Source of the DNA: Actinomycetota bacterium
Lineage (GTDB): Bacteria > Actinomycetota > Acidimicrobiia > Acidimicrobiales > Ilumatobacteraceae
NCBI GenBank assembly: GCA_005789925.1
Contig: SXWG01000032.1
Coordinates: 1 to 20,206, forward strand
Direction of reading: 5' to 3'
DNA length: 20,206 nucleotides
Within the stretch, counting starts at the first letter, position 1; the number at the start of each line of letters is the position of its first letter. The notes under the pieces were generated by a model, which was not told the origin of the DNA, did not search any database, and saw only the letters and a program-made list of their open reading frames with translations. The translations under genes were made by a program, and so were the position numbers. Positions 7,442 through 14,991 of the stretch are shown here, in pieces.

Positions 7442-7476
7442 CCGAGAAGAAAAACGTCAGCGACCGTCTTGGTCGC
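7442..7476 (-). terminator. Weak hairpin plus T-tract at the end of the PAC2 gene
   Basis: Read on the minus strand, GCGACC (7476-7471), loop of 5 nt, GGTCGC (7465-7460) overlaps the last codons of the PAC2 gene; the TGA and CG follow, then TTTTTCTTCTC. This is a short rho-independent terminator candidate that would also separate the two converging genes. Confidence 0.4.
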
Positions 7477-8347
7477 GCAAGAACTGTTCGACTTCGTCGA
7501 CGAGCGAACTGCCGTCGTCTTCTTCCTCGTCGAAGTCGAGACTCATCTGGCGGTCGTCTTCCTCGAACACGTTGTCGCCCATCGAGTCGAGGCGCTCGAC
7601 GTATTCAGCAAGATCTTCATCTTCGCTGACGAGTTCGTCGACTCGGCCTTCGTAGGCGTCAATCGCTTCGCTCAGCGCTGCGACCGGTGCCGGAGTTCCG
7701 ATGATTTCGCAGGCACGTTCGATGAGAGCTGCGGCAGCTTTCGGCGACGGAATCTGCGAGGCGTAAGCAGGAACTGCCGCCCACAGGGAAGCGGCGGGCA
7801 TATCGGCATGGTGGCAGGCGTCTTGCAACACTCCGATGATGCCGGTGGGGCCTTCGTATTGGCTCTTCTGCAGATCGAATCGGTCGATGACCGTCGGGTC
7901 AGACGCCGTGCCGATGAGTTGGATGGGGCGCGTGTGCGGCACGTCGGCGAGCAATGCACCGAGGGTGATGACCATGGATGCCTTGAAGTGTGCCGCCACG
8001 CTGATGACTTGTTCAGTGAACAGGCGCCAACGAAGGCTCGGCTCGGGTCCGAGAACGAAGATGACGTCGCTTCCGGGTGTGGTGGCGTGCCACATACTGA
8101 CTGACGGCCACACGATCTCGCGCGTGATGCCATTGTTCAATTTCACGACAGGTCGAATGGTCGCGAAGTCAGTGAACACTTCAGGGATGACCTCGGCGAG
8201 GGGCTGAGCATTCCATGACGTGATTAAAGTTCGCACTGCAGTGGAAGCGGCATCTGCTGCGTCGTTCCATCCGGTGAATGCGGCGACGACGGTGGGGCGT
8301 CGCAACTGGGGCTGTGATTGCCACCGGACATGGTCGGGCGATGCCAT
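7457..8347 (-). CDS. PAC2 family protein (actinobacterial proteasome-assembly-chaperone-like)
   Basis: A 296-residue cytoplasmic protein of the PAC2 family, named for similarity to the eukaryotic proteasome assembly chaperone; the role in actinobacteria is not established. Family blocks seen: VVAAFTGWNDAADAAS (residues 20-35), DVIFVLGPEPSLRW (94-107), ITLGALLADVPHTRP (127-141), EGPTGIIGVL (166-175) and SLWAAVPAYASQIPSPKAAAALIE. The C-terminal 65 residues are strikingly acidic (EEDDRQ, DFDEEEDDG) and end in a predicted helix EVEQFLRDQ. Start ATG at 8347 has no Shine-Dalgarno; TAGATT 9 nt upstream suggests a near-leaderless message. The gene is transcribed divergently from the GNAT gene. Confidence 0.88.
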   Translation of the reverse strand: MASPDHVRWQSQPQLRRPTVVAAFTGWNDAADAASTAVRTLITSWNAQPLAEVIPEVFTDFATIRPVVKLNNGITREIVWPSVSMWHATTPGSDVIFVLGPEPSLRWRLFTEQVISVAAHFKASMVITLGALLADVPHTRPIQLIGTASDPTVIDRFDLQKSQYEGPTGIIGVLQDACHHADMPAASLWAAVPAYASQIPSPKAAAALIERACEIIGTPAPVAALSEAIDAYEGRVDELVSEDEDLAEYVERLDSMGDNVFEEDDRQMSLDFDEEEDDGSSLVDEVEQFLRDQDGR

Positions 8348-8356
8348 TGAGTTCAG

Positions 8357-8362
8357 AATCTA
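8357..8362 (-). promoter_or_regulatory. Candidate -10 box (TAGATT) of the PAC2 gene
   Basis: On the minus strand TAGATT ends 9 nt before the ATG, giving a leader of only 2-3 nt. It forms a divergent pair with the -10 box of the GNAT gene about 45 bp away. Confidence 0.4.
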
Positions 8363-8403
8363 CCGGCGTTTGCGAGACCCCGTGACGGCCACCAGGCCGG
8401 TTC

Positions 8404-8409
8404 TATAGT
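8404..8409 (+). promoter_or_regulatory. -10 box (TATAGT) of the GNAT gene, leaderless start
   Basis: TATAGT differs from TATAAT at one base and ends 6 nt before ATG 8416, so the predicted transcription start coincides with the start codon. GTGACG at 8382-8387 is a weak -35 candidate with a 16-nt spacer. Confidence 0.55.
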
Positions 8410-8415
8410 GAATTC

Positions 8416-8847
8416 ATGGCTGTTCACATATCAATTGCATCGACTGTCGATGACGAATTGGTGACAGCATTCGAGCGGCTCATCCCGCAGTTGTCCTCGT
8501 CGAATCCGCCTCCGACGGCCGCGGAACTGACCGCTCTGGTGTCATCTGATGCCAGCACGTTGTTCATCGCGCGCGTCGATGGGCAGATCGTCGGGTCGCT
8601 CACATTGGCGATGTTCCGCATTCCCACGGGAATTCGCGCGTGGATTGAAGACGTCGTCGTCGACTCGAGCGCACGCGGTCATGGCGTCGGCGAAGCGCTG
8701 AACATGGCTGCTCTTGAACACGCGAAGACGAACGGTGCCATCACCGTCGACCTCACATCACGCCCGTCTCGTGAAGCAGCGAATCGCTTGTATCAGCGCA
8801 TCGGCTTCAAAGCACGTGAGACGAACGTGTATCGCTACGACCTCTGA
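8416..8847 (+). CDS. GNAT family N-acetyltransferase
   Basis: A 143-residue acetyl-CoA-dependent acetyltransferase. The fold is complete: an N-terminal helical part, IARVDGQIVGSLTLAMF (beta2-beta3, residues 51-67), IEDVVVDSSARGHGVGEALNMAALEHA (78-104) with the acetyl-CoA pyrophosphate loop R87-GHGVG-E, and VDLTSRPSREAANRLYQRIGFKARETNVYRYDL at the C-terminus, which has the conserved A-N-x-L-Y-x-x-x-G-F helix. The acceptor (small molecule, antibiotic or protein) cannot be predicted. It has its own promoter divergent from the PAC2 gene. Confidence 0.92.
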   Translation: MAVHISIASTVDDELVTAFERLIPQLSSSNPPPTAAELTALVSSDASTLFIARVDGQIVGSLTLAMFRIPTGIRAWIEDVVVDSSARGHGVGEALNMAALEHAKTNGAITVDLTSRPSREAANRLYQRIGFKARETNVYRYDL

Positions 8848-8891
8848 CGTCATTACGTTGAGGTGCTGCGAACAAGCGTGACTACCTTGCT

Positions 8892-9689
8892 TTGAACAAA
8901 GCCAACTGGAACTCTCGGGTGCCTCACCACGTGGAGAACTACGGAATCGACAAGTTCCTGAACGACCCGACCCACTTGTCCGACACGGTCACATTCGACG
9001 TGCCTCGACTCGGCGACATTTCTGGCAAAGTCGCAGTCCACCTGCAATGCCACATCGGCACTGACACGTTGTGACTTCACCGTCTCGGTGCGCGGGTGAC
9101 TGGACTTTATTTCTCTGGGCCTGCCATTGAGGTGGCACGAAAGTTGGCCCGCGACATCGGTGCAGATGCGACTTTTGTCGAAGCCGATGTGTATCCATCT
9201 GTCGATGTCTTGCCACAGGGCACATTCGACCTCGTGTACACAGGCATCGGCACTTTGTGCTGGCTGCCGAGCGTGAAGCGGTGGGCCGACGTGGTGGCGA
9301 CTTTGCTGAAGCCGGGCGGTGAGTTGTTCATTCGCGAAGGACATGCGATGTTGTGGACGCTGTGTGATCCACGACCAGATGGCCTCATCACCGTCGACTA
9401 TCCCTACTTCGAGACCGACGGTGAAGTGTTCTCCGAGGAACACAGCTACGTCGACCACGAGAGTGTGCTCGACAGTCCGACATATGTTTCCTTCAATTAC
9501 GGCCTTGCGGAGATCTTCAACGCATTGTGGGGTGCCGGGTTTGACATCACCTATTTCGAGGGGCACGACTGTGTTCCGTGGAACGCACTCGGCGATGTGA
9601 TGGTCGAGGGGGCTCTTGGTGAATGGCGTCTGCGTGATCGACCAGAGCGACTCGCCGCCACTTACACACTTCGCGCAACCAAGAAGTGA
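8892..9689 (+). pseudogene. Class I SAM-dependent methyltransferase interrupted by an in-frame TGA
   Basis: Codons before and after a TGA at 9072-9074 are in one frame and join into a normal methyltransferase. The upstream part ends with motif I, VAVHLQCHIGTDTL; the downstream part resumes with LHRLGARVTGLYFSGPAIEVARKLA, where relatives read DTLS-L-xRLGAxVTGxDFS. The TGA replaces an expected Ser codon (TCA to TGA is one change), and the ribose-binding acidic residue at the end of strand 2 is Tyr (TAT for GAT, 9108-9110). The rest is intact: FVEADVY, FDLVYTGIGTLCWL, LLKPGGELFIREGHAML, and a C-terminal WRLRDRPERLAATYTLRATKK. Only a TTG (8892) is available as start. Either a recently decayed gene, two sequencing errors, or a shortened product starting at GTG 9096 that would lack motif I and be unlikely to work. 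All other genes use TGA as stop, so recoding is improbable. Confidence 0.8.
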
Positions 9690-9717
9690 GTGAAGCGCAC
9701 TCAGGAGCGTGTAAAAC

Positions 9718-11445
9718 TCAGAGCTCTGGGGTTCGTGGCGGAGTGGTCCGTCGTGGGCGAAGTGCTTCGAACACGCTCGCGAGTCTGATGAGTTCGGCGT
9801 CGTTGTATGCGGCTGCAGCAAAAGTGAGACCAAAGGGCATGCCGATGTCGCGTGCGGTTCCCATTGGAACGGTCACGGTCGGAATTCCGAGGTGACGAAA
9901 GACGAGCGTTCCTGTCGACACCCACACCCCATTGCTCCATGCGATTGCCGCAGATGAAGGGTTCTTGTCGGCATCAGATGGTGCAATATCTGTCTGAGTC
10001 GGCATGATCACGGCGTCGTAGTTGTTCGCGACAAGCCAGTCTTCGAAGTCGATGCGGCGCGTGTGTTCGAGTGCTTCGATGCCTCGGCGAATGACATCTG
10101 CTTCCGGTCCGTTGAACGGGTCGATGATGCCGTGCTCGCGTGCACGGGTGACATAGTCGGCAAGATCGATGTCCATGTCCGTCATCAACTGCGGCAACGT
10201 GTCCTCGGGGTGTCGGGGAAAGATGCGAGGACCGTCGACGAGCGCAAGGCGGTCAAGGCCGGGCTGTGCATTGAGTTGAAGGAACAAGTCCCAACTCCAC
10301 ATCGACAACTCCCAGAGCTCAATGTCGAAGAACTCTGGTGGCACGACACCACGATCAAAGATGCTCGGGGCACCTGGTCGGTCAGATTCGTAGTTAGTCA
10401 CCGCAGGAAAATCTGACTCGATGACGATCGCTCCAGCAGCTTCAACATCTGCGCGCGCTGCGTCCCACAGCTCGAGCATTGACGGTCGGGGCTCGATGCG
10501 TGCGCCGAGAGATGCACCGACGCCAGTGCCCATTCCTTGCTCGGGGTCGGAGCCGATGAACATGCGTGGCACCGCAAGACGCACTCCGTCGAGTGGACGA
10601 CTCTGAGCCGCTTTTGCGTGCGCATCGGAGTGAAGAATGGCAAATGACGTTGGTCGCACGCTCATGGGATCGGGTAAATCGACCCACGGTTGCATGCGCC
10701 AAAAGTCGCCACGAACATCTGAGTCGACCCCCACGAGTGCATCTAGGACTTCACACATGTCGGCCATCGTGCGCGTGTGTGGAACGACGACGTCCATCGT
10801 GGGGATGAGAGGCCAATTACCTCGTGTCGATATGACTCCACGTGATGGTGTGTAGGCGCACAGTGCATTGCACGAGGCTGGTGCACGGCCACTTGACCAT
10901 GTCTCCTCGGCCAACCCGAACGCAGCAAAACTTGCTGCTGTAGCCGTACCGGACCCATTTGATGAGCCCGACGCCCAAGCAGATGTCAGGAAGTCGGCGT
11001 TATACGGAGATTCTGCGCGACCGTACAGACCACGTTGCATGCCACCATTTGCCATCGGCGGCATGTTCGTGAGACCGATGAACACACAACCTGCTTCTCG
11101 CAGTCGTGCGACGGAGTACGAATCACGCGACGCCACGAGATGTTCAAAGGCAGGTGAACCACTTGCGACAGTCATGCCCTTGACCATGTACGAGTCCTTG
11201 GCGGTGAACAGGATTCCTTCAAGTGGTCCGCGGGATGTTCCAGAAGCTCTGCGACGGTCAGATTGCTCAGCTTCGGCGAGAGCATTCGGGTTCACTTCGA
11301 CGACAGAGTTCAGGTGAATGCCAGCGTGGTCGTACACCGCGATGCGATGAAGATATGAGCGGACCAATTCGACACACGTCACAGCACCACTGTCGAGGGC
11401 CTCACGTAGTTCTGCGATCGATTTCTCGACGACAGGGAAAGTCAC
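9718..11445 (-). CDS. Amidase signature family amidase
   Basis: A 575-residue enzyme of the amidase signature family, which hydrolyses carboxamides through a Ser-cisSer-Lys triad. Lys83 is in GILFTAKDSY, the cis-Ser is Ser162 in ASGSSNGSGTATAASFAAFGLAEE, and the nucleophile is Ser185 in ETWSSGRAPAS, where most members read DTGGSxRxPA; the substitution WSS keeps the serine and the following G-R-x-P-A. The C-terminal part has NNYDAVIMPTQTDIAP and the family's LGIPTVTVPMG. It is longer than typical GatA (about 485) and carries an extended middle region, like secondary-metabolite or short-chain amidases. No GatB/C partners are nearby, so a tRNA amidation role is unlikely. The start is GTG 11445, with TACTAT 6 nt upstream and no Shine-Dalgarno. 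Substrate unknown. Confidence 0.92.
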   Translation of the reverse strand: MTFPVVEKSIAELREALDSGAVTCVELVRSYLHRIAVYDHAGIHLNSVVEVNPNALAEAEQSDRRRASGTSRGPLEGILFTAKDSYMVKGMTVASGSPAFEHLVASRDSYSVARLREAGCVFIGLTNMPPMANGGMQRGLYGRAESPYNADFLTSAWASGSSNGSGTATAASFAAFGLAEETWSSGRAPASCNALCAYTPSRGVISTRGNWPLIPTMDVVVPHTRTMADMCEVLDALVGVDSDVRGDFWRMQPWVDLPDPMSVRPTSFAILHSDAHAKAAQSRPLDGVRLAVPRMFIGSDPEQGMGTGVGASLGARIEPRPSMLELWDAARADVEAAGAIVIESDFPAVTNYESDRPGAPSIFDRGVVPPEFFDIELWELSMWSWDLFLQLNAQPGLDRLALVDGPRIFPRHPEDTLPQLMTDMDIDLADYVTRAREHGIIDPFNGPEADVIRRGIEALEHTRRIDFEDWLVANNYDAVIMPTQTDIAPSDADKNPSSAAIAWSNGVWVSTGTLVFRHLGIPTVTVPMGTARDIGMPFGLTFAAAAYNDAELIRLASVFEALRPRRTTPPRTPEL

Positions 11446-11451
11446 ATATGA

Positions 11452-11457
11452 ATAGTA
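11452..11457 (-). promoter_or_regulatory. Candidate -10 box (TACTAT) of the amidase gene, leaderless start
   Basis: On the minus strand TACTAT ends 6 nt before GTG 11445 within the 24-nt gap after the coiled-coil gene. No good -35 was seen, but the spacing equals that at the GNAT gene. Confidence 0.45.
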
Positions 11458-11469
11458 GGTCTCGTCATG

Positions 11470-12210
11470 TCAGCGGGGTAGCCGCAGACACTCCAAGCGA
11501 CGGAACGGGTTCACACTGAGCACCGTGTTGTAGCGATAGTCGGCAAAGCACCCGCCGAAATCAACATTGATCTTGGCCGCATCGAGATAATCAGTGGTGC
11601 GGTTGAGCGGCCACTCGCCTGCGATGTCGGATGGTCGCAGTTGTGGAGTGATTTGGTTCGGTGCGAGCGGACCGGTGTAGTTGCCGTCACTGTTGATCTT
11701 GCTGAGTTTGCGGCTGACCTGGTCGGTGATCACAGTGAGTCGCTCAAGTGCCCCAGCGACGTCTTGTTTCATGCGTGTGATGTCATTGATTGTGCCGGCC
11801 AAGTCGTCACGAATGGTCGCAAGGTCTGCTGACACTGATTTTGCGATTGATTTGGCGTCACGCGCGACATTGGCTGTGTCGTCGAGTGCACCTGACACAG
11901 TGTCGATGCGAGTGATGACGGAATCGAGTCGTTCGTCGAGGTCAGCGATCGCATCGCCCCAGTCGGGAGGACTTGGTGGAGTGTCGTCGGGGTCGTTCTC
12001 GACCGGCGTCGTGACGCGTGGTGCTGATGTTGTCGTTGATGACCCGCCACCTGGACCAGACGTCGTTGACGACGACGCGGTCGTGCCGACCGGTGCGGAT
12101 GGACCGCCCGTCAACGCATTTGTGACCGGCCGCACGATGCCGATGACCGCGAGGGACGCGGCAACTGCCACGACACCGAACACACTGAGACTATTCTTGG
12201 TACTGCCCAT
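11470..12210 (-). CDS. Membrane-anchored coiled-coil protein of unknown function
   Basis: I do not recognise a family. The 246-residue product has a short cytoplasmic start (MGSTKNS), one hydrophobic segment at about residues 10-27 (an uncleaved anchor or signal), a low-complexity Thr/Ser/Gly/Pro linker to about 82 (TTASSSTTSGPGGGSSTTTSAP), a heptad-like helical stretch at about 85-170 (DERLDSVITRIDTVSGALDD ... LERLTVITDQVSRKLSKI), and a compact C-terminal region with two Cys (GGCFADYRYN and ECLRLPR) that could form a disulfide outside the cell. The architecture suits an envelope-exposed structural or sensor protein. ATG 12210 has TACGGT 6 nt upstream. The amidase gene follows 24 nt later but seems to have its own promoter. 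Confidence 0.75.
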   Translation of the reverse strand: MGSTKNSLSVFGVVAVAASLAVIGIVRPVTNALTGGPSAPVGTTASSSTTSGPGGGSSTTTSAPRVTTPVENDPDDTPPSPPDWGDAIADLDERLDSVITRIDTVSGALDDTANVARDAKSIAKSVSADLATIRDDLAGTINDITRMKQDVAGALERLTVITDQVSRKLSKINSDGNYTGPLAPNQITPQLRPSDIAGEWPLNRTTDYLDAAKINVDFGGCFADYRYNTVLSVNPFRRLECLRLPR

Positions 12211-12216
12211 GGGCTC

Positions 12217-12222
12217 ACCGTA
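12217..12222 (-). promoter_or_regulatory. Candidate -10 box (TACGGT) of the coiled-coil protein gene
   Basis: On the minus strand TACGGT ends 6 nt before ATG 12210. GGTGAG overlapping it could alternatively be a weak Shine-Dalgarno with too short a spacer. Confidence 0.35.
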
Positions 12223-12290
12223 TGTCGGGGGTGTCTGGGGGTGAGGTCGCCCTGGTCGAGGGTGTCGGTGTGGGTAGTAATGTCAGCCAT

Positions 12291-12313
12291 TAGTTGAGGC
12301 CCTAGTTGAGGCC
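12291..12313 (+). repeat. Tandem duplication of TAGTTGAGGCC before the monooxygenase gene
   Basis: TAGTTGAGGCCC (12291-12302) is repeated directly as TAGTTGAGGCC (12303-13). It sits in the 5' untranslated region just ahead of the Shine-Dalgarno, so copy number may alter leader length; no function is known. Confidence 0.6.
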
Positions 12314-12320
12314 GGGAGGA
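12314..12320 (+). promoter_or_regulatory. Shine-Dalgarno GGGAGGA of the monooxygenase gene
   Basis: The core GGAGG (12315-12319) lies 4 nt before ATG 12324 and 10 nt before ATG 12330. Neither spacing is ideal, so the protein may start with either Met. Confidence 0.6.
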
Positions 12321-12323
12321 ATC

Positions 12324-14099
12324 ATGGCAATGCTCACTTTCGAACAGGCTCAAGAGAAGTACCGCATCGAGCGCGAGAAGCGCTTGCAAAGGCGGCCTGA
12401 GGGTAACGCGCAGTACAAAGAGCTGAAGGGTGATTACGAAGAGTTCGATCGTGATCCGTTCGCCGACCCAAACTTCACACGTGACGCACGTGTCGAAGAA
12501 GTTGACGTGGTCGTTGTCGGTGGTGGTTTCGGTGGAATGTTGACGGGTGCCTTCCTCACGAAGAAAGGCATCCGCAACTTCCGCATCATTGAAAAGGCCG
12601 GTGACTTCGGTGGCACGTGGTACTGGAACCGCTATCCGAACTGCGCATGCGACGTCGAGTCCTACATCGACTTGCCACTTCTCGAAGAAACCAGCTACAT
12701 GCCGAAAGAGAAATACTCGAAGGCAACCGAAATCTTCGCGTACTGCCAATTGCTCGGACGCCATTTCGACTTGTACTCGAACGCCTTGTTCCAGACCGAG
12801 TGTGAAGAGATGCGCTGGGACGAGTCCTCAAAGCGTTGGATCACAAAGACGTCACGCGGCGATGTGTTGACATCGAAGTTCGTCGTTATCGCTGGTGGAG
12901 TTCTTCACAAAGCAAAATTGCCGGGCATCAAGGGAATCGAGAAGTTCAAGGGCAGGAAATTCCACACGAGCCGTTGGGACTATTCGTACACCGGTGGTGC
13001 GCCACAGGAAAAGATGGAAAAGCTAGCAGACAAGCGTGTCGGCATCATCGGCACTGGTGCGACCGCAGTACAGGTCGTGCCGAAACTCGGTGAGTCAGCA
13101 AAAGAGCTGTACGTGTTCCAGCGCACGGCCGCGAGTGTCGGTGTGCGTAACAACAAGATGACCGACCCAGAGTGGTTCAAGTCCTTGAAGCCTGGTTGGC
13201 AGATGGATCGCATGCGCAACTTCACGCAGGTCGTCACTGGCGGTCAGCCAGAGGTCGACATGATTGACGACGCATGGACGAAGATGCTCTGGGTCGACAC
13301 CAAGGGTGTGCCCAAAGACGACGCCGACGCCGAGCGAATGGATCGCATCGACTTCGAGAACATGGAGGGGATTCGAGCCCGTATCGAAGAGATCGTGAAA
13401 GACCCAGCGACTGCAGAGAAGTTGAAGCCGTGGTACGGCCAGAGCTGCAAGCGTTCCTGCTTTCACGACGAGTACCTGCCCACGTTCAACCGACCGAATG
13501 TGCACCTGGTCGACACCGAAGGCCAAGGAGTCGACGAGATCACCGAGACCGGTGTCGTGGTGCAGGGGGTGGAGTACCCGTGCGACCTTCTGATCTTCGC
13601 GTCTGGTTTCGAAGTCACCTCTGAGTACCACCATCGCCTCGGGTTCGACCCGGTGGGCAAGGGTGCGTTTCCACTCAGCAAAGCATGGGAAGAAGGCCCC
13701 GGCACCTTGCATGGCGTGCTCGGTCGTGGGTTTCCGAACATGCTCATGATCAGCGCCACACAAGGTGGTCAAGCGATCAACTTCGTGCACACCATCACCG
13801 AGACCGCTATCCATGTGACGCACCTCATCGAGCGCGCATTGAACGAGAACATCGCGTGCTTCGAACCAACCGTCGAAGCGCAAGATGCATGGTTCGAAGT
13901 TCTCATGGGCACGGTGTGGGGCACCGCGCGTTATAACGCTGTCTGCACGCCGGGATACTTGAACAACGAAGGTGGTGTAGGCACGCTTCGCAGTGGCAAA
14001 GGTTCGTCGTATATGACCAGCGCTCTCGAGTTCGTCGACATACTCGAGAAGTGGCGTGCCGCCGGAAATTTCCCCGGCTACGAGGTCACCAAGAACTAA
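12324..14099 (+). CDS. Type I Baeyer-Villiger monooxygenase (flavoprotein)
   Basis: A 591-residue FAD- and NADPH-dependent monooxygenase that inserts oxygen into ketones to give esters or lactones. The FAD Rossmann motif is VVVVGGGFGGMLTG (residues 62-75), followed by EKAGDFGGTWYWNRYPNCACDVES, a hallmark of the cyclohexanone/phenylacetone monooxygenase group. The type I fingerprint FxGxxxHxxxW(P/D) is exact: F208-KGRKF-H214-TSR-W218-D219. The NADPH Rossmann motif is VGIIGTGATAVQVVPKL (239-255). The C-terminal FASGFEVTSEY block completes the family pattern. The extra N-terminal 55 residues are typical of the longer steroid- or cyclopentadecanone-type enzymes. Substrate is not predictable. A 24-bp palindrome lies right after the stop and a DapA-like gene follows 97 nt later. 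Confidence 0.94.
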   Translation: MAMLTFEQAQEKYRIEREKRLQRRPEGNAQYKELKGDYEEFDRDPFADPNFTRDARVEEVDVVVVGGGFGGMLTGAFLTKKGIRNFRIIEKAGDFGGTWYWNRYPNCACDVESYIDLPLLEETSYMPKEKYSKATEIFAYCQLLGRHFDLYSNALFQTECEEMRWDESSKRWITKTSRGDVLTSKFVVIAGGVLHKAKLPGIKGIEKFKGRKFHTSRWDYSYTGGAPQEKMEKLADKRVGIIGTGATAVQVVPKLGESAKELYVFQRTAASVGVRNNKMTDPEWFKSLKPGWQMDRMRNFTQVVTGGQPEVDMIDDAWTKMLWVDTKGVPKDDADAERMDRIDFENMEGIRARIEEIVKDPATAEKLKPWYGQSCKRSCFHDEYLPTFNRPNVHLVDTEGQGVDEITETGVVVQGVEYPCDLLIFASGFEVTSEYHHRLGFDPVGKGAFPLSKAWEEGPGTLHGVLGRGFPNMLMISATQGGQAINFVHTITETAIHVTHLIERALNENIACFEPTVEAQDAWFEVLMGTVWGTARYNAVCTPGYLNNEGGVGTLRSGKGSSYMTSALEFVDILEKWRAAGNFPGYEVTKN

Positions 14100-14113
14100 T
14101 TGCACACAGCTTT

Positions 14114-14137
14114 GACATCGGTGATGTGACCGATGTC
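14114..14137. repeat. Perfect 9-bp inverted repeat downstream of the monooxygenase gene
   Basis: GACATCGGT (14114-14122), 6-nt centre GATGTG, ACCGATGTC (14129-14137). Stem GC is moderate and no T-run follows, so an operator is at least as likely as a terminator. It lies 14 nt after the monooxygenase stop and 60 nt before the DapA-like ATG. Confidence 0.6.
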
Positions 14138-14196
14138 TGGCTCGTGGTTGACATGATGCGGAATAGGTGCCCGGCGCCAGCCGGTTGCACTCAGTG

Positions 14197-14955
14197 ATGA
14201 CATCACATGCAAACACGCCCAGTTCGAACGAATCACCCCATTTGGCGATCGTCAAGTTGAGCGGATTCGGAGCGGCCGTACCGACGTTGCGTGATGCTGA
14301 CGGAGTCGTTGATATTCGTGCACATCAGCACCTGACCGCATTACTCGCGAGTCAAGGATGCGACATCGTGCTCGTGTCGGGAACCACCGGGGGCGGAAAA
14401 CACTTGCGCCACGAAGAACGTGTGCAACTCGCCCGTTCGAGTTTCGTCCTGCCCGTCATCGTCGGCGTGCCTCGAGACGTGACTGATGCAGAACTCGAAG
14501 ATTTCGCACCTCATGTCCGGGCGGTGTTGATCGCATTTGGAGATGATGTTCCGGTCGAAGACGTCATCAGCGTGTCGGCGCGAACACGTGCGCACGGCGT
14601 GGAGATGATCGCGTACCACCACCCATCGCACTACCCGGCGATGCCGTCGTCGTGGTGTGAACCTCTCGCAGCAGCAGGCATCTCAGTGAAGAACTCCGAC
14701 ACTGATCCTTCCCGACTAGAAGCAATGTGTCAGGCAGGTCTTCACGTCTTTGTCGGGGCGACCGATCGTCTGGCGGAGGTAGCTCGATGGGGAACAGGTG
14801 TGCTCAGTGGAATCGCTTCGACACACTTCCCCGACGTACGTCTCGCTGCACAAGGCGATCATGCCGCTCTCGCACGCTTGCAGCAGTGGGAGCGTGCGAC
14901 AACCGATAGAACGCAAACACTCACCGACGAGGCTCGTCGCCTCATCGGTGAGTGA
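14197..14955 (+). CDS. DapA/NanA-family (dihydrodipicolinate synthase-like) aldolase
   Basis: A 252-residue class I aldolase-fold protein. Family motifs are recognisable in order: VSGTTGGGKHLRHEERVQLAR (residues 60-80; usually GTTGE...L...E), IVGVP (88-92), MIAYHHPSHYPAMP with the active-site Tyr140 of the YxxP motif, the Schiff-base lysine Lys165 in AGISVKNSDTDPSRL (usually IKxSSGD), and VFVGATDRLAEVARWGTGVLSGIAS (usually GxDxxxxxxLxxGAxGxIS). It is about 40 residues shorter than DapA, mainly at the C-terminus, and the third Gly of GTTGGG replaces the usual Glu. It probably cleaves or condenses a 2-oxo acid such as pyruvate; a true lysine-pathway DapA role is doubtful. ATG 14197 lacks a Shine-Dalgarno; GTG 14167 is an alternative. 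It converges on glnK. Confidence 0.82.
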   Translation: MTSHANTPSSNESPHLAIVKLSGFGAAVPTLRDADGVVDIRAHQHLTALLASQGCDIVLVSGTTGGGKHLRHEERVQLARSSFVLPVIVGVPRDVTDAELEDFAPHVRAVLIAFGDDVPVEDVISVSARTRAHGVEMIAYHHPSHYPAMPSSWCEPLAAAGISVKNSDTDPSRLEAMCQAGLHVFVGATDRLAEVARWGTGVLSGIASTHFPDVRLAAQGDHAALARLQQWERATTDRTQTLTDEARRLIGE

Positions 14956-14991
14956 TGTTCGCGTTGTAAGGGGAAAGTTGTCGCGACTGGA

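Noticed and set aside
7439..8104. A 221-codon plus-strand frame opposite the PAC2 gene
   Set aside because: The minus-strand frame has clear PAC2 blocks; the plus-strand translation has none.
9072..9074. TGA in the methyltransferase as selenocysteine or recoded stop
   Set aside because: No SECIS-like hairpin was evident after it, the aligned residue is expected to be Ser rather than Cys, and TGA is the normal stop in neighbouring genes.
13095..14255. A 386-codon open frame on the minus strand opposite the monooxygenase gene
   Set aside because: It mirrors the codon pattern of a certain gene on the other strand, has His/Arg/Val-rich composition without domains, and no ribosome site; it is a shadow of high-GC codon use.
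14956..14991. Terminator between the DapA-like gene and glnK
   Set aside because: Only a 5-bp TCGCG/CGCGA pairing with a long loop is visible and there is no T-run.
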